Shown here: in pieces, positions 1 through 8,327 of the stretch
How the letters are laid out: every line of letters starts with the position of its first letter
How positions within the stretch are numbered: position 1 is the first letter of the stretch
Source: Nitrospirota bacterium
GTDB taxonomy: Bacteria; Nitrospirota; Thermodesulfovibrionia; Thermodesulfovibrionales; JdFR-88
NCBI GenBank assembly: GCA_021813405.1
Contig: JAKAKS010000013.1
Coordinates: 1 to 39,050, forward strand
Reading direction: 5' to 3'
DNA length: 39,050 nucleotides
The notes under the pieces: generated by a model
What the model was told of the DNA's origin: nothing
Seen by the model: the letters and a program-made list of their open reading frames with translations, nothing else
Database searches by the model: none
Made by a program: the position numbers and the translations under genes

Positions 1-99
1 CCATTTGGCCAGGCCGGTTTTATAGGCAAAATGGAAAAATTACTTGGCCGGGAGTTTTCACTAAAACGTCCGGGAAGGCCGAGGAAAGGTAAACAGTGA
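1..99 (+). pseudogene. C-terminus of a REP-associated tyrosine transposase (RAYT, Y1_Tnp), cut by the window edge
   Basis: Frame 1 is open from the first base to a TGA at 97-99 and encodes 32 residues ending in LKRPGRPRKGKQ. The order 'FIGKMEKLLGREF' followed by a GRPRK tail is what I know from the C-termini of REP-associated (IS200-like, single-strand) transposases. The catalytic HUH and tyrosine motifs would lie before the window, so I cannot tell whether the gene is intact. The stop codon lies inside the first unit of the 33-bp tandem repeat, and REP-like repeats recur 600 bp downstream, which fits a RAYT locus. Family call is from memory of the tail motif only. Confidence 0.55.
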
Positions 100-161
100 A
101 AATATGGGATGTGTCCCTAATAAGGTCTGTGAAAATATGGGATGTGTCCCTAATAAGGTCT
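96..161. repeat. Two perfect tandem copies of a 33-bp unit
   Basis: Positions 96-128 and 129-161 are identical, beginning GTGAAAATATGGGATGTGTC. Each unit contains GGGATGTGTCCC, a short palindrome able to fold (GGGA/TCCC). The first unit contains the stop codon of the transposase tail, and the second ends exactly where the open frame of the truncated IS4-type transposase takes over. It is most likely a REP-type element tied to the RAYT gene. With two units and no spacers it is not a CRISPR. Confidence 0.8.
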
Positions 162-675
162 AAAATTTTACATTATCACAACCTTGCTTGATCCAGTAGC
201 ATACCCCAAGGAAGAACTTGCTGAACTTTACTTCAGGCGGTGGGATGTCGAGCTTTTCTTTCGGGATATCAAGATAACCATGGGAATGGATATCCTGCGC
301 TGCAAAACGCCGGAGATGATCCGCAAAGAAATTCTGCTGTTTTTTATTGCGTACAATTGTATACGGAGGCTTATGTGCGAGGCGGCAAAAGCGAAGGACC
401 TGAATGTTCGACTTGTAAGTTTCAAGGGCAGTATGCAGGCGCTTCGCAACTGGGAGCCGCATCTTAATCACGCAAATATCAGCAGGGCTGAACGGACCAG
501 ATTAATCAGCGATTTGTACGAAGCCATGACGAATGCTCCACTCTCACAACGTCCCGGACGAAGCGAACCACGATGCCTTAAGCGGCGAAAGAAAAATTAC
601 CAGTTAATGACCGCGCCAAGACATGAAATGAAAGAGATTCAACATAGGAATAATTATCGTGCTGAAGCAGCTTAA
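157..675 (+). pseudogene. 5'-truncated IS4-family transposase (C-terminal catalytic part)
   Basis: The frame is open from 157 to TAA at 673-675. Protein similarity begins at about 163 with FYIITTLLDP, continuous with the normal IS4 order 'TTLLDP..YP'. The Y-(2)-R-(3)-E-(6)-K signature of IS4 transposases is complete in YFRRWDVELFFRDIK, including the third catalytic acid (Glu), followed by the usual MGMDILRCKTPEMIRKE. The N-terminal domain and the first two catalytic Asp residues are missing, and the left end abuts the 33-bp repeat exactly. It is therefore a remnant, probably created by insertion or deletion at the repeat. The nominal TTG start at 184 is only the first start-like codon of the fragment and should not be read as a real start. 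Confidence 0.85.
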
Positions 676-688
676 ACTAGCGCCATTC

Positions 689-777
689 GTCGCTGTCCCT
701 ATTTTTTCTATTGGTACGTCAAAGACTTTAAAATTACGACTCACGGGAAAACGGTCGCTGTCCCTATTTTTTCTATT
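689..777. repeat. Two direct copies of a 24-bp REP-like element
   Basis: GTCGCTGTCCCTATTTTTTC followed by TATT occurs at 689-712 and again at 754-777, 65 bp apart in the same orientation. It shares TGTCCCTA with the 33-bp tandem repeat at 96-161. I associate such GGGACA-type elements with RAYT transposases, but that link is inference. The second copy lies inside the 3' end of the neighbouring minus-strand gene and encodes its last residues. Confidence 0.75.
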
Positions 778-1394
778 TTTTGACGGCAACAGGAATGTAA
801 TATAGTTTTAGAATTATGCCCACAAGCTTTAATATCGTTTGGCAGTGCAGATCTTCCTTCCCTAAATTTATGGCTCACCCATTTCTTGAACTGTTCAACT
901 AAATCTTCGTCATGGTTAACCCGTGTCCCTCGCCCTCCGGCTAATGAGAGCAGATGCTCCGGTAATGGATGGGCTTTCTTGCCTAAATACCAGAATTTTT
1001 TGGATACAAAAACCCATGGGTGTTTCGTATCCTTTATTTGAAGGTCAGGGTCTTTATGGAAATCAGTTTTATGCTGCTGCCATTGCCCCTGGGAATCAAA
1101 ACTGTAGAAGTTATCTCCGTGCCTCTGAATCAAGGTTCCCCGCACGCGAGGCCGCTTATTTAAAAACCTTTTGTCTTTAAAATAAGCATCCATGTGGATA
1201 CATTCACTGACAATCATGGCATAGAGGAATTTATAATCTCTTTTTTTGTCGAGAAATCCTGCAATCCAGTCACCAGGCTCGACTCGTGACCCCTGGTGGT
1301 TTGGCGTACATACCGCAAGAGTGCACCAACCCCAGAACGGGTTTGGTGCAATACCAGTATCATGCTTTACTATGTAGGTATAGAGCCTGCTCAT
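741..1394 (-). CDS. Nucleotide modification associated domain 2 (Nmad2) protein
   Basis: 217 residues. The N-terminus SRLYTYIVKHDTGIAPNPF, then GWCTLAVCTP and a GDWIAGF motif, matches what I know of the Nmad2 family: 'Y.Y.V..D.G.APNPF.G.CTLA.CKP' followed by 'GDW..G'. Later HGDNFYSFDSQGQWQQ and FWYLGKKAHPLP correspond to the family's GDN.Y and YWG/IP segments. The domain was named because relatives occur with enzymes making modified DNA bases; no activity is established for this protein. No modification enzyme is nearby, so the gene is an orphan. The ATG at 1394 has no clear Shine-Dalgarno and an A/T-rich leader. The last ~11 residues, IEKIGTATVFP, come from a REP-like repeat, so the original C-terminus was probably replaced. 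Confidence 0.75.
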   Translation of the reverse strand: MSRLYTYIVKHDTGIAPNPFWGWCTLAVCTPNHQGSRVEPGDWIAGFLDKKRDYKFLYAMIVSECIHMDAYFKDKRFLNKRPRVRGTLIQRHGDNFYSFDSQGQWQQHKTDFHKDPDLQIKDTKHPWVFVSKKFWYLGKKAHPLPEHLLSLAGGRGTRVNHDEDLVEQFKKWVSHKFREGRSALPNDIKACGHNSKTILHSCCRQKIEKIGTATVFP

Positions 1395-1540
1395 TTTTGG
1401 ATAGTAATATACAATTTTTGAGAAAATTTTGGAAGTAAAACTGCGGAGCGAATCTTCGCCTCAAAAACCGACCACAAGCAGTGAGGTATAGAAGGGGAAA
1501 TTCGCATCCCGCCAAAGATATATTAATGTGATGGGTTTCA

Positions 1541-1656
1541 GGTTTACCAAACACCGGCCGCACTTAAAACCATGACATCAACTTAATGACATATGTCATA
1601 TGGACAATGTCATATCCAGCCGTTTATTATGGCCTTGTGTTAGGGGGCTTGCCCCC
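1541..1656 (+). repeat. Copy A of a diverged ~120-bp block (23-bp core plus G/C hairpin)
   Basis: Within the otherwise geneless stretch 1395-2004, this segment aligns with the reverse complement of 18824-18944. A 23-bp core (1591-1613, starting ATATGTCATATGGACAATGT) is identical to 18871-18893. ATGTCAT half-sites recur in it, and 1585-1598 is the perfect palindrome ATGACATATGTCAT. A perfect GGGGG-CTTG-CCCCC hairpin (1643-1656) lies 29 nt past the core, against 28 nt in the other copy. Left of the core, similarity continues to about 1541 with small indels. It may be a regulatory region plus flanking coding remnants; see copy B. Confidence 0.6.
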
Positions 1657-1760
1657 GATATGCTCTTTGAAAAAATTACAGAAAAAACCCGGATGCGCCG
1701 TAAAGGCCATGCAGAAAATATGGCCTACGGATAGAGTGGATTCCCCAGCCGGGCCGGAGA

Positions 1761-2120
1761 ATGACAGCCAGTGCGGAATCTGGCAAAAAGAGACTTAATC
1801 CTCAAAAACCTAAAAAAAACAGCTACTTGGGGATTGGAACAAACTTTACAGAGCGAAAAGCCAAAACCTTTAAAAATCAGGCACTTAGGGCAGATAGGGT
1901 AACGAAGCTGATGGAACAGATGGAACAAAAATTTGCGGCTAACAGGCTGAAATCAAAGGAAAGCCCCGAAAAGGCTGGAACACATAAAAAGAAAAGGGGA
2001 CCGGCTACTTCTTCATGCCTTCGCGGAGAATGGCCACCTTGCCGGTGCGCACCAGCTCCTTTATCCCGATGGGGGTCATCAGGTTTACGAAGGCGTCTAT
2101 CTTTTTTTCGTCCCCGGTAA
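1761..2120 (+). pseudogene. Possible decayed relative of the small HTH gene at 18.4-18.8 kb
   Basis: This open frame of 119 codons starts at ATG 1761 and runs 116 bp into the 3' end of ilvN, so at most its first ~80 codons can be meaningful. It is downstream of copy A just as the HTH gene is downstream of copy B. It shares GGAGAATG at its start, a QKPK segment (DNA CAAAAACCTAAAAA versus CAAAAGCCTAAAAA), and a late RADR...EQMEQ resembling the HTH protein's C-terminal RADET..IEQIEQ. The helix-turn-helix itself is absent. The resemblance is short and could be chance. The rest of 1395-2004 shows nothing else I can identify. Confidence 0.25.
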
Positions 2121-2490
2121 CCTCTATGGTGTAGGTGTCCTCGGAGGAGTCCACCACCCTGCCCCTGAAGATACCGGCCAGGCTTAAGACCTCGGCCTTC
2201 CGCTCCGCCTTTGGCTTCACTTTTATAAGCACCATTTCGCGCTCAACGTGCTCGAATTCAGTTACGTCAGTTACCTTGATAACGTCCACCAGTTTATTGA
2301 GCTGCTTGGTTATCTGCTCGATTATCAGGTCGTCCCCGCTTGTGACAACTGTCATTTGGGAATAGGCAGGGTCCATGGTCTCGCCCACGGACAGGCTTTC
2401 TATGTTGTAGCCGCGCCCGCTAAACAGCCCGGAGATTCGCGACAGGACGCCGAACTTGTTTTCTACCAGCATTGTGATGGTGTGCCTCAT
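2005..2490 (-). CDS. ilvN: Acetolactate synthase small (regulatory) subunit
   Basis: 161 residues, the usual length for IlvN/IlvH. It begins with an ACT domain ([31 protein letters not shown], described here by its parts '[15 protein letters not shown]' and 'RGYNIESL', residues ~4-34) that binds the feedback inhibitor valine in the family. It is followed by the conserved second domain (REMVLIKVK, then [13 protein letters not shown]). It pairs with the large subunit to make acetolactate or acetohydroxybutyrate. Its ATG overlaps the ilvB stop by 4 nt (ATGA), so the two are translationally coupled. It is the last gene of ilvD-ilvB-ilvN. No convincing intrinsic terminator follows. No ilvC is in the window. 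Confidence 0.95.
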   Translation of the reverse strand: MRHTITMLVENKFGVLSRISGLFSGRGYNIESLSVGETMDPAYSQMTVVTSGDDLIIEQITKQLNKLVDVIKVTDVTEFEHVEREMVLIKVKPKAERKAEVLSLAGIFRGRVVDSSEDTYTIEVTGDEKKIDAFVNLMTPIGIKELVRTGKVAILREGMKK

Positions 2491-4223
2491 TTTACCGCCC
2501 TCAGTTTATGCTTTTTCTCCTGTTTTTTCTCGTCAAACAGCATATGGTCTATCGGCGCGCCTGCGGGCACCATCGGAAACACCTTCTCCCTCCAGTCCAC
2601 TACAAAGTCCATGAACACAGGCTTTTTGATCTTGAAGAGGCCTTCCTTAAGCACAGGCTCCACCTCGCTGGGTTTTTTTGCCCTAAGGCCCACAGCGTTG
2701 TAAGCCTCGGCCACCTTCACGAAATCCGGCACAACATCCAGCCCCACATGGGAGTACCGCTCGCCGTAGAACAGCTCCTGCCATTGCCGGACCATGCCAA
2801 GGAACCCGTTATTGAGTATGGCCACCTTTACGGGCAGCTTGTTGATTACCGCCGTGGCCAGCTCCTGTATGTTCATCTGTATGCTGCCGTCCCCGGCTAC
2901 ATCGATCACAAGCTTGTCCGGATGGGCAAGCTGCGCCCCTATGGCCGCCGGGAAGCCAAAGCCCATGGTCCCAAGCCCGCCGGAAGATATGAAAGTGCGC
3001 GGCTTGTCGTACTTATAGAACTGCGCGGCCCACATCTGGTTCTGGCCAACTTCCGTGCAGATTATTGCGTCGCCTTTTGTAAGCTCGTATATCTTCTCCA
3101 CCACGAACTGCGGCTTTATAACTTCGCTATCCGGGTTGTAGGAGAGCGGCCTCTCGGCCTTCCATTGGTCTATCTGGGAAAGCCACGCCTTGCGCACGGC
3201 CGTCCACTGGCCCTTGGCCTCGGATTTAAGCATCTTGTTAAGCACCGTTAGCACACGCTTTACGTCGCCCACCACAGGCACGTCCACCCTTATATTTTTC
3301 CTTATCGAGGTTGGGTCTATATCCACCTGCACTATGGTTGCATTGGGGGCGAAGGCGTCGGTTTTTCCGGTGACCCTGTCGTCAAACCGCATACCAAGCG
3401 CTATTAGCAGGTCCGCTTCCTGGATGGCCTTGTTTGCGTAGTACGTGCCGTGCATGCCCGGCATCCCAAGTGAGAGCTTGTGCGTTTCAGGGAAAGCGCC
3501 GATGCCCATAAGAGTGGTGGTTACAGGTATCTGGGCCATCTCGGCCAGTTCCTTCAGCTCCTTTGTGGCCCCGGAGATTATGGCGCCGCCGCCCGCCACG
3601 ATCACAGCCTTCTTCGATTTTTGAATCTCGGCGGCCGCCTGCGCGATCATCCACTTATTGCCTTCGTACTTGGGCTTGTACCCTGCCAGGCCTATCTTCT
3701 CCGGCCAGACGAACTCGGTTTTGCCGACCGTAACGTCCTTGGGCAGATCTATAAGCACTGGGCCGGGCCTGCCGCTTGATGCTATATGGAAGGCCTCCTT
3801 TACCGTAACGGCAAGGTCGTTCACGTCTTTTACCAGGAAATTGTGCTTGGTGCACGGCCTTGTTATGCCAACGATATCGGCTTCCTGGAAGGCGTCGTTT
3901 CCGATGAGCACCGTGGGAACCTGGCCTGTAAATACCACAAGCGGCACGGAATCCATGGCGGCATTCGCTATGCCGGTTACTGTGTTGGTTGCGCCGGGCC
4001 CGCTTGTAACAAGCACCACGCCCGGTTTGCCGGTGGCCCTGGCGTAGCCGTCCGCTGCGTGGACCGCGCCCTGCTCATGCCGGGTGAGTATGAGTTTTAC
4101 GTCCTTATTGTCATAAAGCATGTCGAAGATGTTCAGCACCACGCCTCCGGGGTACCCGAAGATGTGCTTCACACCCTCGCGCTTCAGGCATTCAATGAAT
4201 ATTTCAGCGCCGGTAAGCTTCAT
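2487..4223 (-). CDS. ilvB: Acetolactate synthase large (catalytic) subunit
   Basis: 578 residues, typical for the thiamine-diphosphate enzyme that condenses pyruvate with pyruvate or 2-oxobutyrate in valine, leucine and isoleucine synthesis. The catalytic Glu is E50 in [18 protein letters not shown]. The ThDP/Mg motif runs from GDG (444-446) to LNN (470-472). The central FAD-like domain begins around residue 190 ([10 protein letters not shown]). It starts at ATG 4223, 45 nt after ilvD. The short charged tail ([14 protein letters not shown]) is a local extension. Together with IlvN it forms the holoenzyme. Confidence 0.95.
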   Translation of the reverse strand: MKLTGAEIFIECLKREGVKHIFGYPGGVVLNIFDMLYDNKDVKLILTRHEQGAVHAADGYARATGKPGVVLVTSGPGATNTVTGIANAAMDSVPLVVFTGQVPTVLIGNDAFQEADIVGITRPCTKHNFLVKDVNDLAVTVKEAFHIASSGRPGPVLIDLPKDVTVGKTEFVWPEKIGLAGYKPKYEGNKWMIAQAAAEIQKSKKAVIVAGGGAIISGATKELKELAEMAQIPVTTTLMGIGAFPETHKLSLGMPGMHGTYYANKAIQEADLLIALGMRFDDRVTGKTDAFAPNATIVQVDIDPTSIRKNIRVDVPVVGDVKRVLTVLNKMLKSEAKGQWTAVRKAWLSQIDQWKAERPLSYNPDSEVIKPQFVVEKIYELTKGDAIICTEVGQNQMWAAQFYKYDKPRTFISSGGLGTMGFGFPAAIGAQLAHPDKLVIDVAGDGSIQMNIQELATAVINKLPVKVAILNNGFLGMVRQWQELFYGERYSHVGLDVVPDFVKVAEAYNAVGLRAKKPSEVEPVLKEGLFKIKKPVFMDFVVDWREKVFPMVPAGAPIDHMLFDEKKQEKKHKLRAVK

Positions 4224-4268
4224 AGTTAAAACCTTCTTGCATCCAAAATAGTTAATGATTTTAACATA

Positions 4269-5921
4269 TTACCGCATCACCGCGCCATCTGCCGCAGAGC
4301 TTACGTTTCTTGCGTACCTGGCAAGCCAGCCGGTTTTTATCTTGGGAGCGGGCTTTTTCCAGAGACTAAGCCTGCGCTCTATTTCCTTCTCTGGCACTTC
4401 CAGCCGGATGGTCCTTTTCCTGATATCTATAAGTATCTCGTCCCCTTCTTTTACTGCGGCTATCGGCCCGCCTTCCATAGCTTCCGGGGATACGTGGCCA
4501 ATGCATGGCCCGCGCGTGCCGCCGGAGAATCTGCCATCCGTTATAAGCGCCACGGAATCAGAAAGCCCCATCCCGGCAATGGCCGCCGTGGGAGAGAGCA
4601 TCTCGCGCATGCCGGGGCCGCCTTTGGGCCCCTCGTATCTTATTACCACCACGTCGCCGGGCTTTATCGCGCCGGCCATTATGGCCTTCATCCCCAATTC
4701 CTCGGAGTCAAAGACCCTGGCCTTGCCCTTGAATTTCATAATCCCGGCGCTCACGGCGGACTGTTTTACCACCGCACCGCCTGGGGCCAGGTTGCCCCTC
4801 AGGACGGCTATGCCGCCTTCCTTATGGTACGGGCGGTCCATGGGCCTTATTACCTCCTCATCGGAGATTTCGGCACCGGCGATAATATCAAATACTTTTT
4901 TACCGCTTACGGTTATATGGTCGGTAAGAAGCGGTTTCAGCGCCTTCATCACGGCCGGTATGCCGCCAGCCCATTCCAGGTCCTCCAGATAATGCCTGCC
5001 GCCGGGAAGCATGTCTGCTATATGCGGCGTTTTTTTGGAAAGCTCATCAAACGCCCCGATTCCCACGTCCACACCGGCTTCGTGGGCTATCGCGGGCACG
5101 TGCAGGCAGGTGTTGGTGGAGCCGCCCAGCGCCAGGTCCACAACGATAGCGTTCTCCAGCGACTGTTTTGTTACAATCTTGCGCGGGGTTATGCCTTTTT
5201 TCACCAGTTCCACAATCCGCCTGCCGCTTTCAAATGCTATGCGCTTTTTCTTGGCGGACACGGCCAGGGCGGTTGCCGCGTAAGGCAGGCTCATCCCCAT
5301 GGATTCGGTGAGGCAGGCCATGGTATTGGCCGTATACATCCCCTGGCATGAACCGCCGCCAGGGCAGGCGCACAACTCCAGTTCCTCAACGTCCCTGTCC
5401 GATATGAGGCCTTTTTTATATTTCCCCACCGCCTCAAACGTATCGTTGACCAGCGAAAGCCTTTTCCCCTTAAGGCGGCCCGAAAGCATCGGCCCGGCGG
5501 TGACGATAATAGTTGGAATGTTCACCCTAAGCGCCCCCATTATCATACCGGGCGTTATCTTGTCGCAGTTTGTCAGAAGCACCAGGCCGTCCAGCTTGTG
5601 GGCCTGCGAGACGGTCTCCACCATGTCGGCTATAAGCTCCCTGGATGGCAGCGAATAATGCATGCCGCTGTGGCCCATCGCTATGCCGTCGCATATGCCT
5701 GGAATCCCGAAGAAGAACGGATAACCACCTCCGGCGTGGACGCCTTTTTCGATGTATCTCTCCAGCTCCTTCATGCCAACGTGCCCCGGTATCAGATCGG
5801 TAAAACTGGTGGCCACCCCTATGAAAGGTTTTTCCATTTCAGAGGCGGGCACGCCGGTTGCGTACAGGAGAGCCCTGTGCGGGACACGCTCTATGCCTTT
5901 TTTTATTTCGCTGGAACGCAT
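4269..5921 (-). CDS. ilvD: Dihydroxy-acid dehydratase
   Basis: 550 residues, the shorter bacterial/archaeal class of the iron-sulfur dehydratase that makes 2-oxoacids in branched-chain amino-acid synthesis. Cluster ligands are visible in [10 protein letters not shown] (C119) and [10 protein letters not shown] (residues ~186-195), and the active-site region in [15 protein letters not shown] near the C-terminus. At the place where many family members have PCN in the first cysteine motif, this protein has PGH (LIPGHVGM, ~44-50), the variant I know from archaeal-type DHADs. The ATG at 5921 follows GGAGG 13 nt upstream. It is the first gene of ilvDBN and lies only 30 nt after a terminator-like hairpin. 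Confidence 0.95.
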   Translation of the reverse strand: MRSSEIKKGIERVPHRALLYATGVPASEMEKPFIGVATSFTDLIPGHVGMKELERYIEKGVHAGGGYPFFFGIPGICDGIAMGHSGMHYSLPSRELIADMVETVSQAHKLDGLVLLTNCDKITPGMIMGALRVNIPTIIVTAGPMLSGRLKGKRLSLVNDTFEAVGKYKKGLISDRDVEELELCACPGGGSCQGMYTANTMACLTESMGMSLPYAATALAVSAKKKRIAFESGRRIVELVKKGITPRKIVTKQSLENAIVVDLALGGSTNTCLHVPAIAHEAGVDVGIGAFDELSKKTPHIADMLPGGRHYLEDLEWAGGIPAVMKALKPLLTDHITVSGKKVFDIIAGAEISDEEVIRPMDRPYHKEGGIAVLRGNLAPGGAVVKQSAVSAGIMKFKGKARVFDSEELGMKAIMAGAIKPGDVVVIRYEGPKGGPGMREMLSPTAAIAGMGLSDSVALITDGRFSGGTRGPCIGHVSPEAMEGGPIAAVKEGDEILIDIRKRTIRLEVPEKEIERRLSLWKKPAPKIKTGWLARYARNVSSAADGAVMR

Positions 5922-5951
5922 GGCCTAACTGTTACCTCCTGGTTAGTTTGT

Positions 5952-6005
5952 AAAAAAATTCCGCCTGCCTGTCTCCCCTCGCCGGAGAGAACGGACAGAG
6001 CGGAA
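5952..6005 (-). terminator. Intrinsic terminator between the DUF465 gene and ilvD
   Basis: Read on the minus strand, TTCCGC (6005-6000) pairs with GCGGAA (5964-5959), with an inner CTCTCC/GGGGAG stem, and is followed directly by seven T residues (5958-5952). This is a good Rho-independent terminator for the upstream gene. Only 30 nt separate it from the ilvD start, leaving no room for a promoter behind it. Either the ilv promoter overlaps the hairpin (TATATAAAA lies near 6015) or the hairpin acts as an attenuator. Confidence 0.65.
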
Positions 6006-6040
6006 CATGAATTTTTATATACTCCGGGCCTGCCGGCCCT

Positions 6041-6271
6041 TTAGTGTATACTGTGTTCTTTCTTGTATCCCCTTATAATCTCCGCCATTCGGTCTTTTTT
6101 GAGGAGTTTCATCTTCTGCAGCCGTTTCTTTTCTATCTCCTCATCGGCCGTAAGATGATGCTTTACGGACATATCCAGCAACTGGGTATCAAGGTGCTTA
6201 TGTTCGTCTGAAAGTTTCCTGAACTCCTCACTCTCTCTGGACAGGATATTGGCAATCTGCTCATCCCTCAT
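6041..6271 (-). CDS. DUF465 / YdcH-family small protein
   Basis: 76 residues, highly charged and predicted to be helical throughout. The pattern FRKLSDEHKHLDTQL in the first half and EKKRLQKMKLLKKDRMAEII in the second is that of the DUF465 (YdcH) family, whose molecular role is not established. ATG 6271 has a strong Shine-Dalgarno (GGAGG, 8 nt spacing). It follows the cyclophilin gene by 62 nt and probably belongs to the tail of the hflX-hem operon. A terminator follows at 5952-6005. Confidence 0.85.
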   Translation of the reverse strand: MRDEQIANILSRESEEFRKLSDEHKHLDTQLLDMSVKHHLTADEEIEKKRLQKMKLLKKDRMAEIIRGYKKEHSIH

Positions 6272-6333
6272 TCAAATCGCCTCCTTTCGGTCAAAACTTA
6301 ACACATGACCCGGATAAAATACAACCCGTTTTT

Positions 6334-6975
6334 TCAGTCTTTGTCCTTTATAACCCGCACCTGCATTTCCACCCTTTCCAGAGGGTTGTCCGCTCTGTCC
6401 CTGGGCTGCTCCACAATCTTGTCGGCAACATCCATACCGGATACCACCTCGCCGAAAACCGTGTACTGTCCGTTCAGAAACGGCGCCGGGGCAACACAGA
6501 TGAAGAACTGTGAGCCGGCGGAGTTGGGATCGGGCGTCCTTGCCATCGAAAGAGTGCCCCGAAGATGCGGTTTAGAGTTAAACTCCTCCTTCAGAGTATA
6601 ACCGGGGCCGTGCACGCTTTGATTGGCGCCTGGCTTGGTTGCCGGATCGCCGCCCTGGATCATAAAGCCCGGGATCACCCGGTGAAACGTAGTGCCGTTA
6701 TAGAAACCTTCTTCGGCAAGCTTGATGAAATTATGGACGTGGTTGGGGGCAACGTCCGGAAAGAACCGGACCACAATAGTCCCGAATTTAGTGATGATCT
6801 CAGCCTCTGTGTGTTTCATGGTGTTTATCTCCTGCCGGGAAAATACCCTGTGTCTGGCATAATTATTTTTGTTGATACGTGCGGATGACATAACTGGAAA
6901 AACCAGGACGGCCATCAGAGATGCCAATATGATCAGATTTCTTTTGAGAGGCGGCAAAACCACTTTTACCTTCAT
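6334..6975 (-). CDS. Exported cyclophilin-type peptidyl-prolyl cis-trans isomerase
   Basis: 213 residues. The N-terminus has a basic n-region and a hydrophobic core (LIILASLMAVLVFPVMSS, ~14-31) and looks like a Sec signal peptide, possibly cleaved near SSA. The mature cyclophilin domain starts near residue 55. It carries FHRVIPGFMIQGGDP, which holds the catalytic Arg and the QGG motif, followed by FNSKPHLRGTLSMAR, SAGSQFFI and LNGQYTVFGEV. It should assist folding in the periplasm. Its ATG overlaps the hemG stop by 4 nt. Why a foldase ends a haem operon is unclear; a periplasmic cytochrome-related role would be speculation. Confidence 0.92.
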   Translation of the reverse strand: MKVKVVLPPLKRNLIILASLMAVLVFPVMSSARINKNNYARHRVFSRQEINTMKHTEAEIITKFGTIVVRFFPDVAPNHVHNFIKLAEEGFYNGTTFHRVIPGFMIQGGDPATKPGANQSVHGPGYTLKEEFNSKPHLRGTLSMARTPDPNSAGSQFFICVAPAPFLNGQYTVFGEVVSGMDVADKIVEQPRDRADNPLERVEMQVRVIKDKD

Positions 6976-8327
6976 TTACTCTCCTTTATGATCTTTTCAG
7001 CCAGCAGGGCCGAGTTTTCTATGCAGTCGTTCAGGGCGATTCCCCTGTATGCGTTGCCTGCAAGGTATAGCCCGTGATGCCCGGCCATTATGGAGTCAAT
7101 TTCACGCAGCCTTTCCGTATGCCCGGGCTCGTACTGAGGAATGGCCTTTTCATGCCTGAATATCCTTACCATATCCGGAGTGGCCTTAATTCCGAGTATA
7201 GCCCGAAGGTCCGCCATTACGGTATCCAGCAGTTTTTCGTCATCCAGCATGGCCACCTTACCCATTCTTGCACCCCCGGCCATAATCCTTAAAAGCACCT
7301 GCCCTTCAGGCGCCCTCTCCGGGAAAATGCTTGAATCGAAAAGCACGCCAAGCACGCTCTTCCTTTCACGAAAGGGCACTAAAAAACCGAATGAGTCCAC
7401 CGGGAAATTTATCTTCTGCCTGCTGAAACCCAGACAAATAACCGAGACCGGCGGATACGCTATGGCAGACAGAAGAACGGAGAGCCTTTCGTCAAGATCG
7501 CGAAGGATTTCAGCGCTTTCGTATGCCGGGCAGGCAAGCACAAGCATTTCTGCCTCTGCCGGGGCCCCCTCATCAAGTAAAAGCCTGTATCCCCCTTGCG
7601 TTTTTTCAATTGAAACAGCCCTGCTGTTAACAGCAACCTTGTCATCCAGGGCCAGCCTGAGCGCTTTTATTATCTCTTCCATACCGCCAGAAAATGAGGT
7701 CAGTGTGCCGCCGGGGCCGGGGCCCACCTTTGCCTTCCCGGTCTTCTTCGCCTCTTTCCCCAAGGCGATCATCCCTTTTATCAGGCTGCCATGTTTTTTC
7801 TCAATGGCCTTTATCCGTGGAAAACAGCTCTCCACGCTCATCTTTTCCGGGTCGCCCGCGTAAACACCCGATGCCATCGGGTCTATAAGATTTTCAAACG
7901 CATCTTTACCTAGGCGTCTTCTAGCAAAACCGGCCAGAGTTTCATCAGAAAGGTTTGGTTTTATGAAGGGCTCCAGCACAAGCCTCAGCTTTCCAAGAGG
8001 GCTTAATACACCGGAGGAAATAAATTCACCAGGCCCTTCGGGTATTTTTCTTAGCTTGCCGCCCCTGAGCACGAATCTTTTCCTTGCGGCATCCGAACTC
8101 CTGAGTGCTTCCAGGGAAAGCCTGCCCGCAAGCTCCAGAGTCCTGGGCTTGTTATCCAGGAACCCGTTTACGCCCCATTCACACAAAAATCCCTGCGCCT
8201 TTTCGGTGCGTATCTTGCCACCCGGTCTGGGCGTGGCTTCGAAAACTACCGGGGCTATCCCCCCGGCCTTAAGGAAATAAGCAAGCGACAGCCCTGATAT
8301 GCCGCCCCCGGCTATAATCGCCTTCAC
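6972..8327 (-). CDS. hemG: Protoporphyrinogen oxidase (FAD-dependent, HemY type)
   Basis: 451 residues. The N-terminal dinucleotide-binding motif is AGGGISGLSLAYFL (G7-x-G-x-x-G12), followed by FEATPRPGGKI. The C-terminal FAD motif is GLYLAGNAYRGIALNDCIENS. Length and order fit the flavin oxidase that converts protoporphyrinogen IX to protoporphyrin IX. The coproporphyrinogen-oxidising branch of the same family cannot be excluded from sequence alone. GTG 8327 overlaps the hemH stop (GTGA), and the gene's own stop overlaps the cyclophilin start (ATGA). Symbol follows the common hemG label for this type; hemY is an equivalent name. Confidence 0.9.
   Translation of the reverse strand: MKAIIAGGGISGLSLAYFLKAGGIAPVVFEATPRPGGKIRTEKAQGFLCEWGVNGFLDNKPRTLELAGRLSLEALRSSDAARKRFVLRGGKLRKIPEGPGEFISSGVLSPLGKLRLVLEPFIKPNLSDETLAGFARRRLGKDAFENLIDPMASGVYAGDPEKMSVESCFPRIKAIEKKHGSLIKGMIALGKEAKKTGKAKVGPGPGGTLTSFSGGMEEIIKALRLALDDKVAVNSRAVSIEKTQGGYRLLLDEGAPAEAEMLVLACPAYESAEILRDLDERLSVLLSAIAYPPVSVICLGFSRQKINFPVDSFGFLVPFRERKSVLGVLFDSSIFPERAPEGQVLLRIMAGGARMGKVAMLDDEKLLDTVMADLRAILGIKATPDMVRIFRHEKAIPQYEPGHTERLREIDSIMAGHHGLYLAGNAYRGIALNDCIENSALLAEKIIKESK

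Noticed and set aside
96-161. CRISPR array
   Set aside because: Only two directly adjacent 33-bp units without spacers, and no cas gene; it is a tandem repeat.
1586-1798. 70-codon plus-strand frame starting inside copy A
   Set aside because: It begins within the palindromic core and reads through the hairpin; composition is not protein-like.
5922-6040. T-box or leader-peptide attenuator before ilvD
   Set aside because: No specifier loop or T-box sequence, and the short frame through the hairpin has no run of Leu, Val or Ile codons. Only the terminator is supported.
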